Positions 9,499-18,020 of a stretch of DNA of 64,000 bases are shown here, piece after piece. The first letter of the stretch is position 1. The number at the start of each line of letters is the position of its first letter. The stretch is from Gammaproteobacteria bacterium (GTDB lineage: Bacteria; Pseudomonadota; Gammaproteobacteria; SZUA-152). A program made the translations under genes and the position numbers. Under the pieces are notes generated by a model. It searched no databases. It saw only the letters and a list, made by a program, of their open reading frames with translations, and was not told where the DNA came from. The DNA is taken from assembly GCA_032250735.1 (NCBI GenBank), contig JAVVEP010000007.1:1-64000 (forward strand), read 5' to 3'.

Positions 9499-10443
9499 AT
9501 GGTCACACAAGACACATTTTCTGCTCTGTTGAGCCGAGCACGCATGCATCTTCCCACTTCCGTGCATATTGTTGTCGCTGCAATTTCCATTTATGCCACT
9601 ACGGCACTTGCCGACGAGTGGCGGCCTGAGGTCAAGACTCTGCGGGTGAATAATTACGACATGTCTTACGTGGAACGCGGCAGCAGCGCGCCACTGGTAT
9701 TGATTCACGGTTCATTGAGTGATTATCGTACCTGGTTGCCGTTACTGGCAGAGCTCAGTGAAACCAATCGCGCCATTGCCGTTAGTTTGCGTCATTATTA
9801 CCCAGAGCAATGGGACGGCAAAGGTGATGATCTCTCACTGCAACAGCATGCCGACGACATGGCGGGCTTCATTCAGGCGCTACAATCGGGCCCCGTAGAC
9901 CTATTAGGGCATTCACGCGGAGCCGCTGTAGCTTTGCTCGTAGCAAGTCAACACCCGGCGCTGGTTCGCAAGCTCGTTCTTGCTGATCCCGCGCCACTCA
10001 ACGCAATGCTTTCAAATAACGTTAATGCACAAAATGATCTACAGGTACGAAAAACCAGGTTACAGGAGGTAATGCGCCATTACCAACAGGGTGATTCAGA
10101 CGGTGGCCTGGAAGTTTTTGTTAATTACATCGCGGGAAACAGCGCGTGGGAAAATACATCGGAAGCCAGGCGAGATACCTTGCGTGCCAATTCGTGGACT
10201 CAAGTCAGTCAACTACAAGACTACGAGACGCCGTTTGATTGTGGTAATGCCCGAAAAATTACCGCGCCGGTGTTGTTGATCACCGGCGAGCGTAGTGCCC
10301 CGTTGTATGGCTACATGCATTCAGCATTAAAGCCATGCCTTAAACAGGTAGACTATGCAATCATTGCTGATGCGGGTCATATGATGTTTAGTGCAAGTCC
10401 AACCGCATTCGTGTTTGAAGTGCAGGAATTTATTGCGCCATAG
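9499..10443 (+). CDS. Exported alpha/beta hydrolase
   Basis: A 314-aa alpha/beta-fold hydrolase. The N-terminal 38 residues contain a signal-like hydrophobic run (HIVVAAISIYATTALADE). The fold is shown by VLIHGSLSDYRTW (oxyanion strand), the nucleophile elbow GHSRGAA with Ser139, and a C-terminal His in DAGHMMF. An AGGAGA ribosome-binding site lies about 7 nt before the ATG. It forms a probable two-gene unit with the preceding dienelactone-hydrolase-like gene, opposite the CadC-like regulator. Substrate unknown; an esterase, haloperoxidase-like or C-C hydrolase role is possible. Confidence 0.87.
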   Translation: MVTQDTFSALLSRARMHLPTSVHIVVAAISIYATTALADEWRPEVKTLRVNNYDMSYVERGSSAPLVLIHGSLSDYRTWLPLLAELSETNRAIAVSLRHYYPEQWDGKGDDLSLQQHADDMAGFIQALQSGPVDLLGHSRGAAVALLVASQHPALVRKLVLADPAPLNAMLSNNVNAQNDLQVRKTRLQEVMRHYQQGDSDGGLEVFVNYIAGNSAWENTSEARRDTLRANSWTQVSQLQDYETPFDCGNARKITAPVLLITGERSAPLYGYMHSALKPCLKQVDYAIIADAGHMMFSASPTAFVFEVQEFIAP

Positions 10444-10600
10444 TGAACACAGGAAAGGGGTCAAGTTGAATCTCCCCCAGTTTAACTGGACACTTTTAAT
10501 CAAAAACAAATCTACTTAATTGATTTTGCAGTTAGGTTTTGGGATTGATGGGATTAATAATATGTTCCCGTCAGCCCGAAATGGAAAAAAGGAATACACA

Positions 10601-10663
10601 ATGCCAAGGAAGACGGGGTCGTTGGTGCCGAATTGCCCGCAGCATATTGTGCAAAGCGGTTAA
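10601..10663 (+). pseudogene. Remnant of a REP-associated (RAYT/Y1) transposase
   Basis: A 20-codon frame reading MPRKTGSLVPNCPQHIVQSG matches the typical amino-terminus of REP-associated tyrosine transposases (pattern MPRK.R...PG.P.HIVQRG) and then stops. The upstream text AAAGGGGTCAAGTTGAATC resembles the leader often found before such genes. The rest of the transposase is absent. I read it as a decayed copy; whether it served the palindromic repeats in this window is inference. Confidence 0.55.
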
Positions 10664-10688
10664 AGCAGCAGAGCGCTTTAAATATAGT

Positions 10689-10719
10689 CCCGTGGGCACA
10701 AAAACCTGCCCACCCTACC
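10689..10719. repeat. Palindromic GTGGGC/GCCCAC repeat
   Basis: The sequence CCCGTGGGCACAAAAACCTG followed by CCCACCCTACC forms a short hairpin (GTGGGC/GCCCAC with a loop of about 10 nt). It has the form of the common proteobacterial GTAGGGTGGGC...GCCCAC repeat. It lies just after the transposase remnant and downstream of the globin gene. Confidence 0.5.
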
Positions 10720-10730
10720 TGTCTCTGCCA

Positions 10731-11177
10731 TTAGCGCAGGTCGTCGGTTCCACCCTGGGGTTTGGGAATGATGATGCGTCGCTTGTAGGTGAAGTGGTAG
10801 TCGCGATAAAAGTGCTCGATGGAATGCTTAGTGATCTGGCGCATGAAGGCCCTATCGATCTTCAGCCATCGCTGGGCCAGTGCCTCGGCCACTCCCGCCT
10901 CGACCAATGCGTCTTTCAATAGTCGGTGACGCAGCTCGGCCAGCTCCGGGGTGATGTACATGTTCTCATGCACCTGCCCGATGGGTTTGCCCGGATATTT
11001 TGGGCCGCCCATTTTCTCGCCCATAAAGCTGCTCTGTCGATCCTCGATGGCCTGCTGGTTATGGCCGGTGAAAAACTGTTTTAGCCAGGGGTGGCGATAA
11101 ATATTGTCATAAAAGATCCGGTGCACCTTTTCCAGTGTGGGCAGGCCGCCGACGGCCTCGTAGAGTGATGGTTTCAT
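10731..11177 (-). CDS. Truncated-hemoglobin-like globin
   Basis: A 148-aa bacterial globin. The N-terminus SLYEAVGGLPTLEKVHRIFY matches the A/B helices of truncated hemoglobins. His70 in QVHENMYITPEL is placed as the proximal heme ligand, followed by the G/H helices LRHRLLKDALVEAG and AQRWLKIDRAFM. It has extra basic C-terminal residues (YKRRIIIPKPQGG). Members bind O2 or NO and take part in detoxification or redox sensing; the exact role here is unknown. The gene starts 13 bp from the left inverted repeat of the MITE-like element at 11190, so its upstream region, and perhaps its promoter, is formed by that element. Confidence 0.88.
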   Translation of the reverse strand: MKPSLYEAVGGLPTLEKVHRIFYDNIYRHPWLKQFFTGHNQQAIEDRQSSFMGEKMGGPKYPGKPIGQVHENMYITPELAELRHRLLKDALVEAGVAEALAQRWLKIDRAFMRQITKHSIEHFYRDYHFTYKRRIIIPKPQGGTDDLR

Positions 11178-11189
11178 CAGCTTGCCGGT

Positions 11190-11433
11190 CGCTAGGAGCC
11201 TGTCGGACTATGGAAGAATCTACTGCGCTGATGGGAAATTGGCCCATTTTTCCGATCATTTTGATGAAATACGTCCTGTATTTCACCCCTTCGGGGTCGC
11301 TTGCGCGGTCCCAATCCGCTCCCGGCGGATTGGTCGTTAAATAGGCCCACTATTCTCCTCAAATGATCGAAAAAATGGACTCGATTTCCCACCATGCTCG
11401 CTACGATTCCCATGGTCCGACAGGCTCCTAGCG
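11190..11433. mobile_element. MITE-like element with 19-bp terminal inverted repeats
   Basis: A 244-bp non-coding block bounded by CGCTAGGAGCCTGTCGGAC on the left and its exact reverse complement on the right (GTCCGACAGGCTCCTAGCG). The similarity continues imperfectly inward (ATGGAAGAATC versus GATTCCCATG). Inside are smaller palindromes (AAATACGTCCTGTATTT, CCCCTTCGGGG, AATCCGCTCCCGGCGGATT). It encodes no protein. The outermost CTAG is shared by both ends and may be the target. The right TIR supplies the thiE stop codon, and a second end copy lies at 2570-2597. Confidence 0.8.
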
Positions 11434-12078
11434 CTGTGGCGCGGCGCTGAACAGGGTCTGGAAACGCCGCGCGGCGGCCTGGATGTCGGGCTGGCCAAAC
11501 AGGCCATCGACCACCGCCAGCAGGTCGGCGCCGGCGGCGATCAGCGCGGCGGCATTGTCGGTGGTGATGCCGCCGATGGCCACCACCGGCAGGGTGAGTT
11601 CCTGTCGGGCACGCTGGAGGAGGGCGGGCTCGGCCTGGGCGGCGTGGGGTTTGGTCCGTGAGCCAAAGAAGCGGCCAAAGGCGATGTAGTCGGCGCCCTC
11701 GGCGCTGGCCTGTTGGGCCAGTTCAAAGCGGTTGTAACAGGAGACGCCGATGATTGCCTCAGCGCCCAGCAGGCGCCGGGCCGCGTCGATGCCGGCATCA
11801 TCCTGCCCCAGATGCACGCCGTCGGCCCGAACGACATGGGCAAGCTGGGGGTCGTCGTTGATGATCAGGCGGGCGTCGTGGCGGAGGGTGAGGGCGCGCA
11901 GGGCGTGTGCCGTGTCCAGAGCCTGTTGCGGGTCGGCTTTGCCCGGCTGCGGTTTGTGCCGGTACTGCAGCAGGCGCACGCCGCCGAGCAGCGCCTGTTC
12001 CACATCGCAGAGCAGTTGCCGGGTGTCGTGCTGGCCTGCGTCGGTAATGGCGTAGAGGCCGGTCAGTCTTTTGTGCAT
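11428..12078 (-). CDS. thiE: Thiamine-phosphate synthase
   Basis: ThiE (216 aa) joins hydroxymethylpyrimidine diphosphate and thiazole phosphate to make thiamine phosphate in the cytoplasm. It is a TIM barrel with the expected motifs: GLYAITD at the start, the diphosphate-binding LLQYRHK, LIINDDPQLA, DGVHLGQDD, GVSCYNRFELAQQA, DYIAFGRFFGSRTKP, and PVVAIGGIT near the C-terminus. Length is usual. It lies 70 bp downstream of thiD on the same strand and probably shares its transcript. The last codon and TAG stop overlap the right TIR of the MITE-like element. Confidence 0.96.
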   Translation of the reverse strand: MHKRLTGLYAITDAGQHDTRQLLCDVEQALLGGVRLLQYRHKPQPGKADPQQALDTAHALRALTLRHDARLIINDDPQLAHVVRADGVHLGQDDAGIDAARRLLGAEAIIGVSCYNRFELAQQASAEGADYIAFGRFFGSRTKPHAAQAEPALLQRARQELTLPVVAIGGITTDNAAALIAAGADLLAVVDGLFGQPDIQAAARRFQTLFSAAPQR

Positions 12079-12148
12079 GGTGCGTGGTGGCTACTTTTTG
12101 TTAGCTTGGTTTGTGAGCTGGCGCAGCGTTGGTGTCAGCTGCGTTATG

Positions 12149-12979
12149 TCAGTGCAGTTGAGAATTGTCGGCGGCCTCGTCTTCATCACCGTGGGCCCAG
12201 AACAGGCGGCCGGGAATCAGCTGGCCCATGCCGATGCGGTAGCTGTTGTTGAGCGTCTCCCAGGTAAATTCCTGCGCCTCGAGAATCGCGGTGGTCGGTG
12301 GCAGACCCTGCGCCAATAGGCCGGCGATGGCCGAGGCCAGGGTGCAGCCGGAGCCGTGAAACACGCCGGGCAGTCGATCCCAGGTGTAACTCTCCAGTAA
12401 TCGGTGGCCGCCGTAGAGGTTGTTGATGACACTCGGCGTCGTCTCGTGGGTGCCGGTGATGAGGATGTATTCACTGCCCATTTCCAGCAATTCCTGGGCG
12501 CAGGCATCCAGGCTGTCGGCCTCGGGCGCGAAGGCGCGGGCCTCTTCGCTGTTGGGCGTCAGTACCGTCACCAGCGGGAACAGCAGGTTCACCATGGCGT
12601 CGGTGAGATCGTCATCGGCCATTTCCCCGCCACCGCCCGCGGCGATGAGCGGGTCGAGCACCACCGGGATATCCGGGTAATCCAGCAGGATCGAGTGAAT
12701 CGCCTCCGCATTTTCGGCGCTGCCGATCATGCCAATCTTGAAGGCGGATACCGCAATATCCTCCAGCGCGGCGCGGGCCTGTTCGATCACCAGGGTCATG
12801 TCCATGGCCTGAAAACGGAACAGCTGCTCGGTGTCCTGCACCGTCACGGCGGTGATCACGGGACAGACATGGCAGCCCATGCTGGTCAGTGTCTCGATAT
12901 CGGCCTGGATGCCGGCGCCGCCGCTGGGGTCGGTGCCTGCAAAGGCCATCACCACGGGGAGGGTGGGTACGTTGCTCAT
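12149..12979 (-). CDS. thiD: Hydroxymethylpyrimidine/phosphomethylpyrimidine kinase
   Basis: ThiD (276 aa) phosphorylates HMP and HMP-P for thiamine synthesis. The ribokinase-like fold is shown by AFAGTDPSGGAGIQADI (substrate loop), the VVLDPLIAAGGG strand, TPNSEEAR, and the anion-hole/catalytic motif HGSGCTLASAIA. The C-terminus is about 10-15 residues longer than usual and acidic (AHGDEDEAADN). It is followed by thiE in the same direction. I looked upstream for a TPP riboswitch (CTGAGA and ACCTGATCTGG-type motifs) and did not see one. Confidence 0.95.
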   Translation of the reverse strand: MSNVPTLPVVMAFAGTDPSGGAGIQADIETLTSMGCHVCPVITAVTVQDTEQLFRFQAMDMTLVIEQARAALEDIAVSAFKIGMIGSAENAEAIHSILLDYPDIPVVLDPLIAAGGGGEMADDDLTDAMVNLLFPLVTVLTPNSEEARAFAPEADSLDACAQELLEMGSEYILITGTHETTPSVINNLYGGHRLLESYTWDRLPGVFHGSGCTLASAIAGLLAQGLPPTTAILEAQEFTWETLNNSYRIGMGQLIPGRLFWAHGDEDEAADNSQLH

Positions 12980-13236
12980 TATCGACTGCTCCTTTGGTGC
13001 GAGGATGGTGCGAGGGTGGGCTGTCAGATCCGGCCCCGGTTAATGGATTTTAGTGTAACACCCAAAGCTGGCCTGCCCATCTTCCGGGCGAGCGATTTTG
13101 GGCGGCCGGAAAGTCAGCAGGACCGGCCTGGGCTGTCTACACTTAGCCGTTGTAGGTGTACCAATGGTAGGCGTCCGGCGTGTCGTCAAGGGCGCGGAAC
13201 CTGTCCTGGACAGCGGGAGGTGGTGTTGTGGAGAAC

Positions 13237-13815
13237 ATGCCTTTGCAGTGTGCGCGCATGGCGTCGGTGGCCGGACAGTACTGCGCGTTTATTGAAGATC
13301 TCGATGGGCGCGGCCGTGGCCGCGGCGCGGGTCTGCCGGCACAGTGGTTGCGGCGACTGGAAAAGCTGTTGCCGCGCCTGCACGTGGCGGTGATCGCCCT
13401 GCTGGGGCCGGTGGAAGACCCGCACCATTACCGTTTGCACGATGATGATCAGCGTTGCGAGCTGTTCTTGCGCCTCACCACCATTTTACAGTCGGATCGC
13501 CATCTGTGGGCGAACTACCAGGCGAACTATCAGACGAGTTGGCAAACCGGGGGTGCGAGGCAGGCCTCCCCCCAGGAGCTGTGTGAGCGCATGGCGGATA
13601 ACATGACCGACATGTATTTTGATCTCCGCCAGGGCCTGGAGCTGGTGCGCGAAAAGCCTCTGCTGGCGGCCGCTGAGTGGCAGCGCAGCTTTTACGTCCA
13701 CTGGGCCAGGCATCTGCTGGATGCCGAATGCTGGCTGTATGCGGTGGATGCCGGTGGTGAACCGCCGCAGCTGCCCGCCTGGCGCTGGCCGGACCGGGTC
13801 GTTAGCCGGGTCTGA
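13237..13815 (+). CDS. DUF5063-like protein
   Basis: A 192-aa soluble helical protein (from MPLQCARMASVAGQYCAFIE) resembling DUF5063-type proteins of unknown function: a FIE start motif, a long LLPRLHVAVIALLG helix, repeated aromatic/acidic helices (ELFLRLTTILQSDRHLW, DNMTDMYFDLRQGLELV) and WARHLLDAECWLYAV near the end. ATG at 13237 is chosen because GTGGAGA lies 5-10 nt upstream; an in-frame upstream start at 13180 gives a non-conserved extension. The 3' end overlaps the convergent hemJ gene by 14 bp. Family naming is tentative. Confidence 0.7.
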   Translation: MPLQCARMASVAGQYCAFIEDLDGRGRGRGAGLPAQWLRRLEKLLPRLHVAVIALLGPVEDPHHYRLHDDDQRCELFLRLTTILQSDRHLWANYQANYQTSWQTGGARQASPQELCERMADNMTDMYFDLRQGLELVREKPLLAAAEWQRSFYVHWARHLLDAECWLYAVDAGGEPPQLPAWRWPDRVVSRV

Positions 13816-14227
13816 CGATCACCAGGATCACGATGACGATCAGCAGGATGACCGGAAATTCGTTGAACCAGCGATAGAATACATGGCTCTTCTGGTTGCG
13901 GTCTAACTTGAAGTCCTTTACCAGTTTGCCGCAGTAGATGTGGTAGACGAGCAGGATGGCGACCAGCGCCAGCTTGACCTGCATCCACAGCGTTCCCCCG
14001 AAGGCCTCCCAGGCATAACCCTGCAACATCACCAGCCCGAGGACAACGGTGATCACGCCGCCGGGGGTCATGATGCCGTAGAATAATTTGCGTTCCATGA
14101 TCTTGAAACGCTCATTGCTGATCTGGTCATCACTCATGGCGTGATACACAAACAGCCGGGGCAGATAAAATAGCCCGGCAAACCAGGTCACCATAAAAAT
14201 CACGTGAAAACTTTCGATCCAGAGCAT
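13802..14227 (-). CDS. hemJ: Protoporphyrinogen oxidase HemJ
   Basis: A 141-aa membrane protein of the HemJ (UPF0093) family, which oxidises protoporphyrinogen IX in heme biosynthesis in many gammaproteobacteria lacking HemG or HemY. Four hydrophobic helices are visible. The diagnostic amino-terminus IESFHVIFMVTWFAGLFYLPRLFVYH contains the conserved His of helix 1, and WMQVKLALVAILLVYH has the conserved Lys and His. Heme supply is relevant to a genome that encodes many multiheme cytochromes, although this gene is not linked to them. Confidence 0.9.
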   Translation of the reverse strand: MLWIESFHVIFMVTWFAGLFYLPRLFVYHAMSDDQISNERFKIMERKLFYGIMTPGGVITVVLGLVMLQGYAWEAFGGTLWMQVKLALVAILLVYHIYCGKLVKDFKLDRNQKSHVFYRWFNEFPVILLIVIVILVIVRPG

Positions 14228-14294
14228 GTGTTGGTTTCCGTATGGTTAATAAAGTGTGGTTAAAAAAAGCATGGTTAATCGCGACGGCAGCATA

Positions 14295-16049
14295 TCAGCC
14301 GACGCTCCGGTAATGTGATTCAACGGTCTGTCGGCTCACGATGCCGATAATGTCGTCAGCCTGGTTGCGCCGGCTGACAGTAACACAGAGCGCGTCAATG
14401 CCCTTTTCGTTCATGAGTTCCAGCGCCTGGTGCAAGGTGGCCTGGGCGCTGATCGGGGCAATGTTTTCGCGCTGCGCCGGGATCTCCAGCAGATCGATGC
14501 TGGCATTTTCAGTGGACTCGCTTGCAGCCGGGCTGCGCAGAAACAGGGCCAGATCTGCGGCCAGCAGCAGGGCAGCAACCGGCCGTTCATCTGACTCCGT
14601 GGGCTCGGCGACGACGATCCATTCTGGATGCTGCGCCACCAGCTGTTCGGCACTGGTCCTGCGGATGTAGCGGGTGGTCTGCACAAAGGCGGTGTTGACG
14701 ACACTGGCGACGCCGGTCCGGCGCAGGGATTGCATCACCGGATCGCTGCGGTAATCCAGGCCGCGCAGCTTTAACAGGCTCAAAAATACCGATTCACAGC
14801 GGAACAGATGACTGCTGGTGATGCCCGAGGCCACCACCGCCAGCATGCCGGGCAGGATGATATTGGGATTGGCGGTGAGTTCCAGCATCGCCAGCAGCGC
14901 GGCCAGCGGTGCCTGCAGGGTCGCCCCCATCATCGCCCCCATGCCGAGCATGGCGTAAAAGCCGGGCGAGGCCACCTGGCCGGGAAATATCGCCTCCGCC
15001 AGCAGGCCGAGCAGGCCACCAGCGGCGGCGCCGATCACCAGGGTGGGGCCGATGAGGCCGCCGGGCAGGCCCAACCCGAGACCGATCGTGGTGGCCAGCA
15101 GCTTGAACAGTACAACCATAAGTAGTAGTCCCATGCCCAGTTGGCCGAGCAGCGCCTGGTTCACGGTGTCGTAACCCACGCCCATGATTTCTGGTACCAG
15201 CAGGGCGCACAGCCCGGTCAGAGCGCCGGCCAGGGTCAGGCGCTGCCAGATGACGATCTGGCTACTGGCAGTGGTCAGCCATTTCAGACCGCTGATGAAG
15301 GCGGCGGCCAGGGCGCCGATTACCAGGCCCATTAGCAACAGATACGGCAGTTCGTAGAGGGAGGCCAGCTGCAGTGTGGGTACAGCAAAGGCCGGTGCAT
15401 CCCCGAATACAAAACGGGTGAGGGCGGTGGCGCTGACAGCCGCCAGGATGACGGGCGCAAATCCTGCGATGGTGTATTCCATCATGATGACCTCCATGGC
15501 GAAGATCACTCCGGCGATGGGGGTGTTGAAGGACGCCGCAATGGAGGCCGCCGCGCCGCAGGCCACCAGGGTCTGGATACTGTTGTTGGGCAGGTGCAGC
15601 CACTGTCCCAGCAGGCTGCCGCTGGCCGCGCCGAGATGCACGCCGGGGCCCTCGCGGCCCACCGAATGCCCGCTGATGAGGCTGATGCCGGCGCCGACAA
15701 ACTGCAGGATAAAATTGCGCAGCGGCAGGTGGCCCTGATAATAGGCGAGGCGCTCCAGCACATGCACGACGCCGACCTGCACGCCACCGCCACCCAGGCT
15801 GTTGATGCGATGAAAAATCAGCCCGATGATCAGCCCGCCGGCGGTCGGTAGCAGAAAGCGCATGCCGGCGGACAGGGACTCGTAGTTTTCCGTGCCGCCG
15901 CCCGGCAGGAAAGCCATCTGGGTCTGCTCGATGACGAGGCGGAAGGCGATGATCACTGCACCCGCCAGCACACCACTGAGCAGGCCCAGTGCCGCGAGCT
16001 GGGGCAGGGCATCGATGCCGGCGAGTCGTAGGCGGAGTTGATTTAGCAT
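14295..16049 (-). CDS. ClC-type chloride channel/antiporter with C-terminal CBS region
   Basis: A 584-aa ClC-family membrane protein. Signature loops are present: GREGPGVHLGAASGSLLGQW (the helix-F GREGP motif), FNTPIAGVIFAMEV, and GLGLPGGLIGPTLVIGAAAGGL (helix N). The first selectivity loop (GSGIP in canonical ClCs) reads LGGGGVQVG and is divergent. About 10 or more membrane helices span residues 10-430. The last 130 residues form a cytosolic region with a CBS-like half (ALELMNEKGIDALCVTVSRR), which could bind a nucleotide. It would move Cl- or exchange Cl-/H+. The position equivalent to the antiporter gating Glu is in GREGP, favouring an exchanger. Confidence 0.9.
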   Translation of the reverse strand: MLNQLRLRLAGIDALPQLAALGLLSGVLAGAVIIAFRLVIEQTQMAFLPGGGTENYESLSAGMRFLLPTAGGLIIGLIFHRINSLGGGGVQVGVVHVLERLAYYQGHLPLRNFILQFVGAGISLISGHSVGREGPGVHLGAASGSLLGQWLHLPNNSIQTLVACGAAASIAASFNTPIAGVIFAMEVIMMEYTIAGFAPVILAAVSATALTRFVFGDAPAFAVPTLQLASLYELPYLLLMGLVIGALAAAFISGLKWLTTASSQIVIWQRLTLAGALTGLCALLVPEIMGVGYDTVNQALLGQLGMGLLLMVVLFKLLATTIGLGLGLPGGLIGPTLVIGAAAGGLLGLLAEAIFPGQVASPGFYAMLGMGAMMGATLQAPLAALLAMLELTANPNIILPGMLAVVASGITSSHLFRCESVFLSLLKLRGLDYRSDPVMQSLRRTGVASVVNTAFVQTTRYIRRTSAEQLVAQHPEWIVVAEPTESDERPVAALLLAADLALFLRSPAASESTENASIDLLEIPAQRENIAPISAQATLHQALELMNEKGIDALCVTVSRRNQADDIIGIVSRQTVESHYRSVG

Positions 16050-16181
16050 GCAGTGGATGGTTGGCGACTCAATCTTTCGGCTTGACTCCCCCGGACGCTT
16101 GCTTTAGATTCTTCCGCGTCAGGTGAGGGGTCATTGATTCGATCATCGGATGCTGAATAACAATAATCATAAAATACTATA

Positions 16182-16204
16182 GGCGGCTCAGGCCGCTTTT
16201 TTTT
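16182..16204 (+). terminator. Orphan plus-strand terminator
   Basis: GCGGC-TCAG-GCCGC is followed by eight T residues, a compact intrinsic terminator on the plus strand. Both flanking genes (clc, argA) are on the minus strand, so the transcript it ends is unknown. A small plus-strand RNA starting in the 16050-16150 interval is one possibility. Confidence 0.5.
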
Positions 16205-16324
16205 GTCCGCGTTTTTTACCGAGCACTGTGCCGACCACTGTTTTGGTGACGGTTGTCGGTGATATTTCAAAGCCTCTCTCTGCTGTCGTGGCGCCGCTGA
16301 CGTTATGGCGCGGGGCGGCCGGCC

Positions 16325-17710
16325 CTATGCCACGTCCAGGGTCTTTATAAACACCTTCGAATTGCGCCGGTAGTTGTACAGGCTTTGGCGCTTCATCGGT
16401 AGAACCTTGATGTCCGCCCGCTTATAACCACGTTCCAGAAACCAGTGCGAGGTTTTGGTGGACAGCACAAACAGCTGCCGCAGGCCCTGCTGTGCTGCCT
16501 GTTTTTCGATCCATTGCAGCAGGGTGTTGCCGCGCGCACTGCCGCGGTAATCCGGGTGCACGGCGAGGCAGGCCACCTCGGCCATTTTTTCCCGGGCAAA
16601 GGGATACAGGGCGGCGCAGGCGATGATCATGCCGTCGCGCTCAATGACCGTAAACCGGTCGATCTCCCTTTCCAGATTTTCACGCGAACGGCGCACCAGA
16701 ATGTCGGCCTGCTCCAGGGGGGCGATCAGTTCCAGGATACCGGCGACATCATCGATGGTCGCCTGCCGGGTGCCTTCGTAGGCATCCGCATTGATCAGCG
16801 TGCCGACGCCGTCACGGGTAAACAGTTCCTGCAGCAGGGCGCCATCGATCTGCCGATTGAGAATGTGTACCCGCTTGATGCCGTTGAGGCACAGGTTCAC
16901 CGCGCTGTGCAGGATGCGCCGCAGGCCCTCGGGAAGTTTCTGCCGTGAAGACAGCACCTGCTGCGCCGCGCTCAGGCTGAGTTCGCGGGCCAGATGTTTG
17001 CGCCCATCGCGTAGCCCCGGGCCTTCGGTGAGATACAGCACCTTGTCGGCGTGCAGAGCGATGGCGGCCGAGGTGGCCACATCCTCGGCGCTGAGATTGA
17101 AGACCTCGCCGGTGGGCGAATAACCCAGCGGTGAGAGCAGCACCACGGCATTCTGATCGAGCTGCTGATGGATGGCGGCGGCATCGATCCGCCGCACCTC
17201 GCCGGTGTGCAGATAGTCTACCCCTTCGTGTACACCCAGCGGCCGGGCGGTGACCACGTTGCCGGAGGCGACCCGCAGGCGGGCGCCCGCCATGGGCGAA
17301 TTGGCCAGCCCCATGGAGAGCAGCGCCTCGATCTCTACCCGCACCGTGCCCACCGCCTCCTTGACACAGGCCAGCGCCACATCATCGGTGATCCGCAGGT
17401 CGTCATGGAAGGCAATCGAGGCGCTGGCGGAACGCGCCTTCAGGCGGGCCTCTACCTGGGGGCGGGTGCCGTGCACCAGCACTAGCCGGATTCCCAGGCT
17501 GTTGAGCAGGGCAAAGTCGTGGATCAGGCTGGCAAAGTTCGTGTCCGCCACCGCCTCACCGCCAAATACCACCACAAAGGTGCGGCCGCGAAAGGCGTTG
17601 ATGTAGGGCGCGGCGTTACGAAACCACTGCGCGAAGACGGTGTTTTCATTGTTGCCTGCGGCCCTGGCGGGCGATTTCCTGGCCGGTTTTTTGCTGGATT
17701 GTGTTGCCAC
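16325..17710 (-). CDS. argA: N-acetylglutamate synthase (amino-acid acetyltransferase)
   Basis: ArgA (461 aa) acetylates glutamate with acetyl-CoA, the first step of arginine synthesis. It has an amino-acid-kinase-like domain (residues about 27-300; FAQWFRNAAPYINAFRGRTFVVVFGG is diagnostic for the classical ArgA, and later VLLSPLGYSPTGEVFNL) that binds arginine for feedback inhibition. A GNAT domain follows (CLAVHPDYRGSARGNTLL, then FVLSTKTSHWFLERGY). The basic N-terminal tail is longer than in E. coli. The start is GTG at 17708-17710, with AGGAG 6-8 nt upstream. Confidence 0.95.
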   Translation of the reverse strand: MATQSSKKPARKSPARAAGNNENTVFAQWFRNAAPYINAFRGRTFVVVFGGEAVADTNFASLIHDFALLNSLGIRLVLVHGTRPQVEARLKARSASASIAFHDDLRITDDVALACVKEAVGTVRVEIEALLSMGLANSPMAGARLRVASGNVVTARPLGVHEGVDYLHTGEVRRIDAAAIHQQLDQNAVVLLSPLGYSPTGEVFNLSAEDVATSAAIALHADKVLYLTEGPGLRDGRKHLARELSLSAAQQVLSSRQKLPEGLRRILHSAVNLCLNGIKRVHILNRQIDGALLQELFTRDGVGTLINADAYEGTRQATIDDVAGILELIAPLEQADILVRRSRENLEREIDRFTVIERDGMIIACAALYPFAREKMAEVACLAVHPDYRGSARGNTLLQWIEKQAAQQGLRQLFVLSTKTSHWFLERGYKRADIKVLPMKRQSLYNYRRNSKVFIKTLDVA

Positions 17711-18020
17711 TCGCAGCTCCTGAGGTCACGTGTTTGTTGTTGGTTGTTATCGAGAGCCGCCGCCATGTCATTGGATTTACGGCAGAAAGCCTCCTGGCCG
17801 CATTGTAACCCAGGCGATGTCGCTGGCAACACGGCTATTTTCGGGCGCCACGGGCGATTAAACCGTATGAAATACAGGGACAATAACCGAGTAAAATACC
17901 TTGATAAATGTCCGGGCGGTTTGCTAAGGTTTGCGTCTCTCCGGTTTCCATGAAACCCGAGGGTGGGGGCCGAGGCTCCGAGGGGGCATTTATTCTAAAT
18001 ATCAGAGAGGGGGATTTTTA
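17711..18020. other. Intergenic leader region
   Basis: A 310-bp gap between the divergent argA and a small plus-strand frame. It contains the hairpin GGTTTC-CAT-GAAACC at about 17942-17956, followed by a G-rich tract (GAGGGTGGGGGCCGAGGCTC). This could be a structured leader of the small frame at 18021. No known riboswitch consensus was recognised. Confidence 0.35.

Noticed and set aside
12980-13236. TPP riboswitch upstream of thiD
   Set aside because: None of the conserved TPP motifs were seen on the minus strand.
17930-18020. Known riboswitch (cyclic-di-GMP or other) before the 27-residue frame
   Set aside because: Only a short hairpin and a G-rich tract are present; no class consensus fits.
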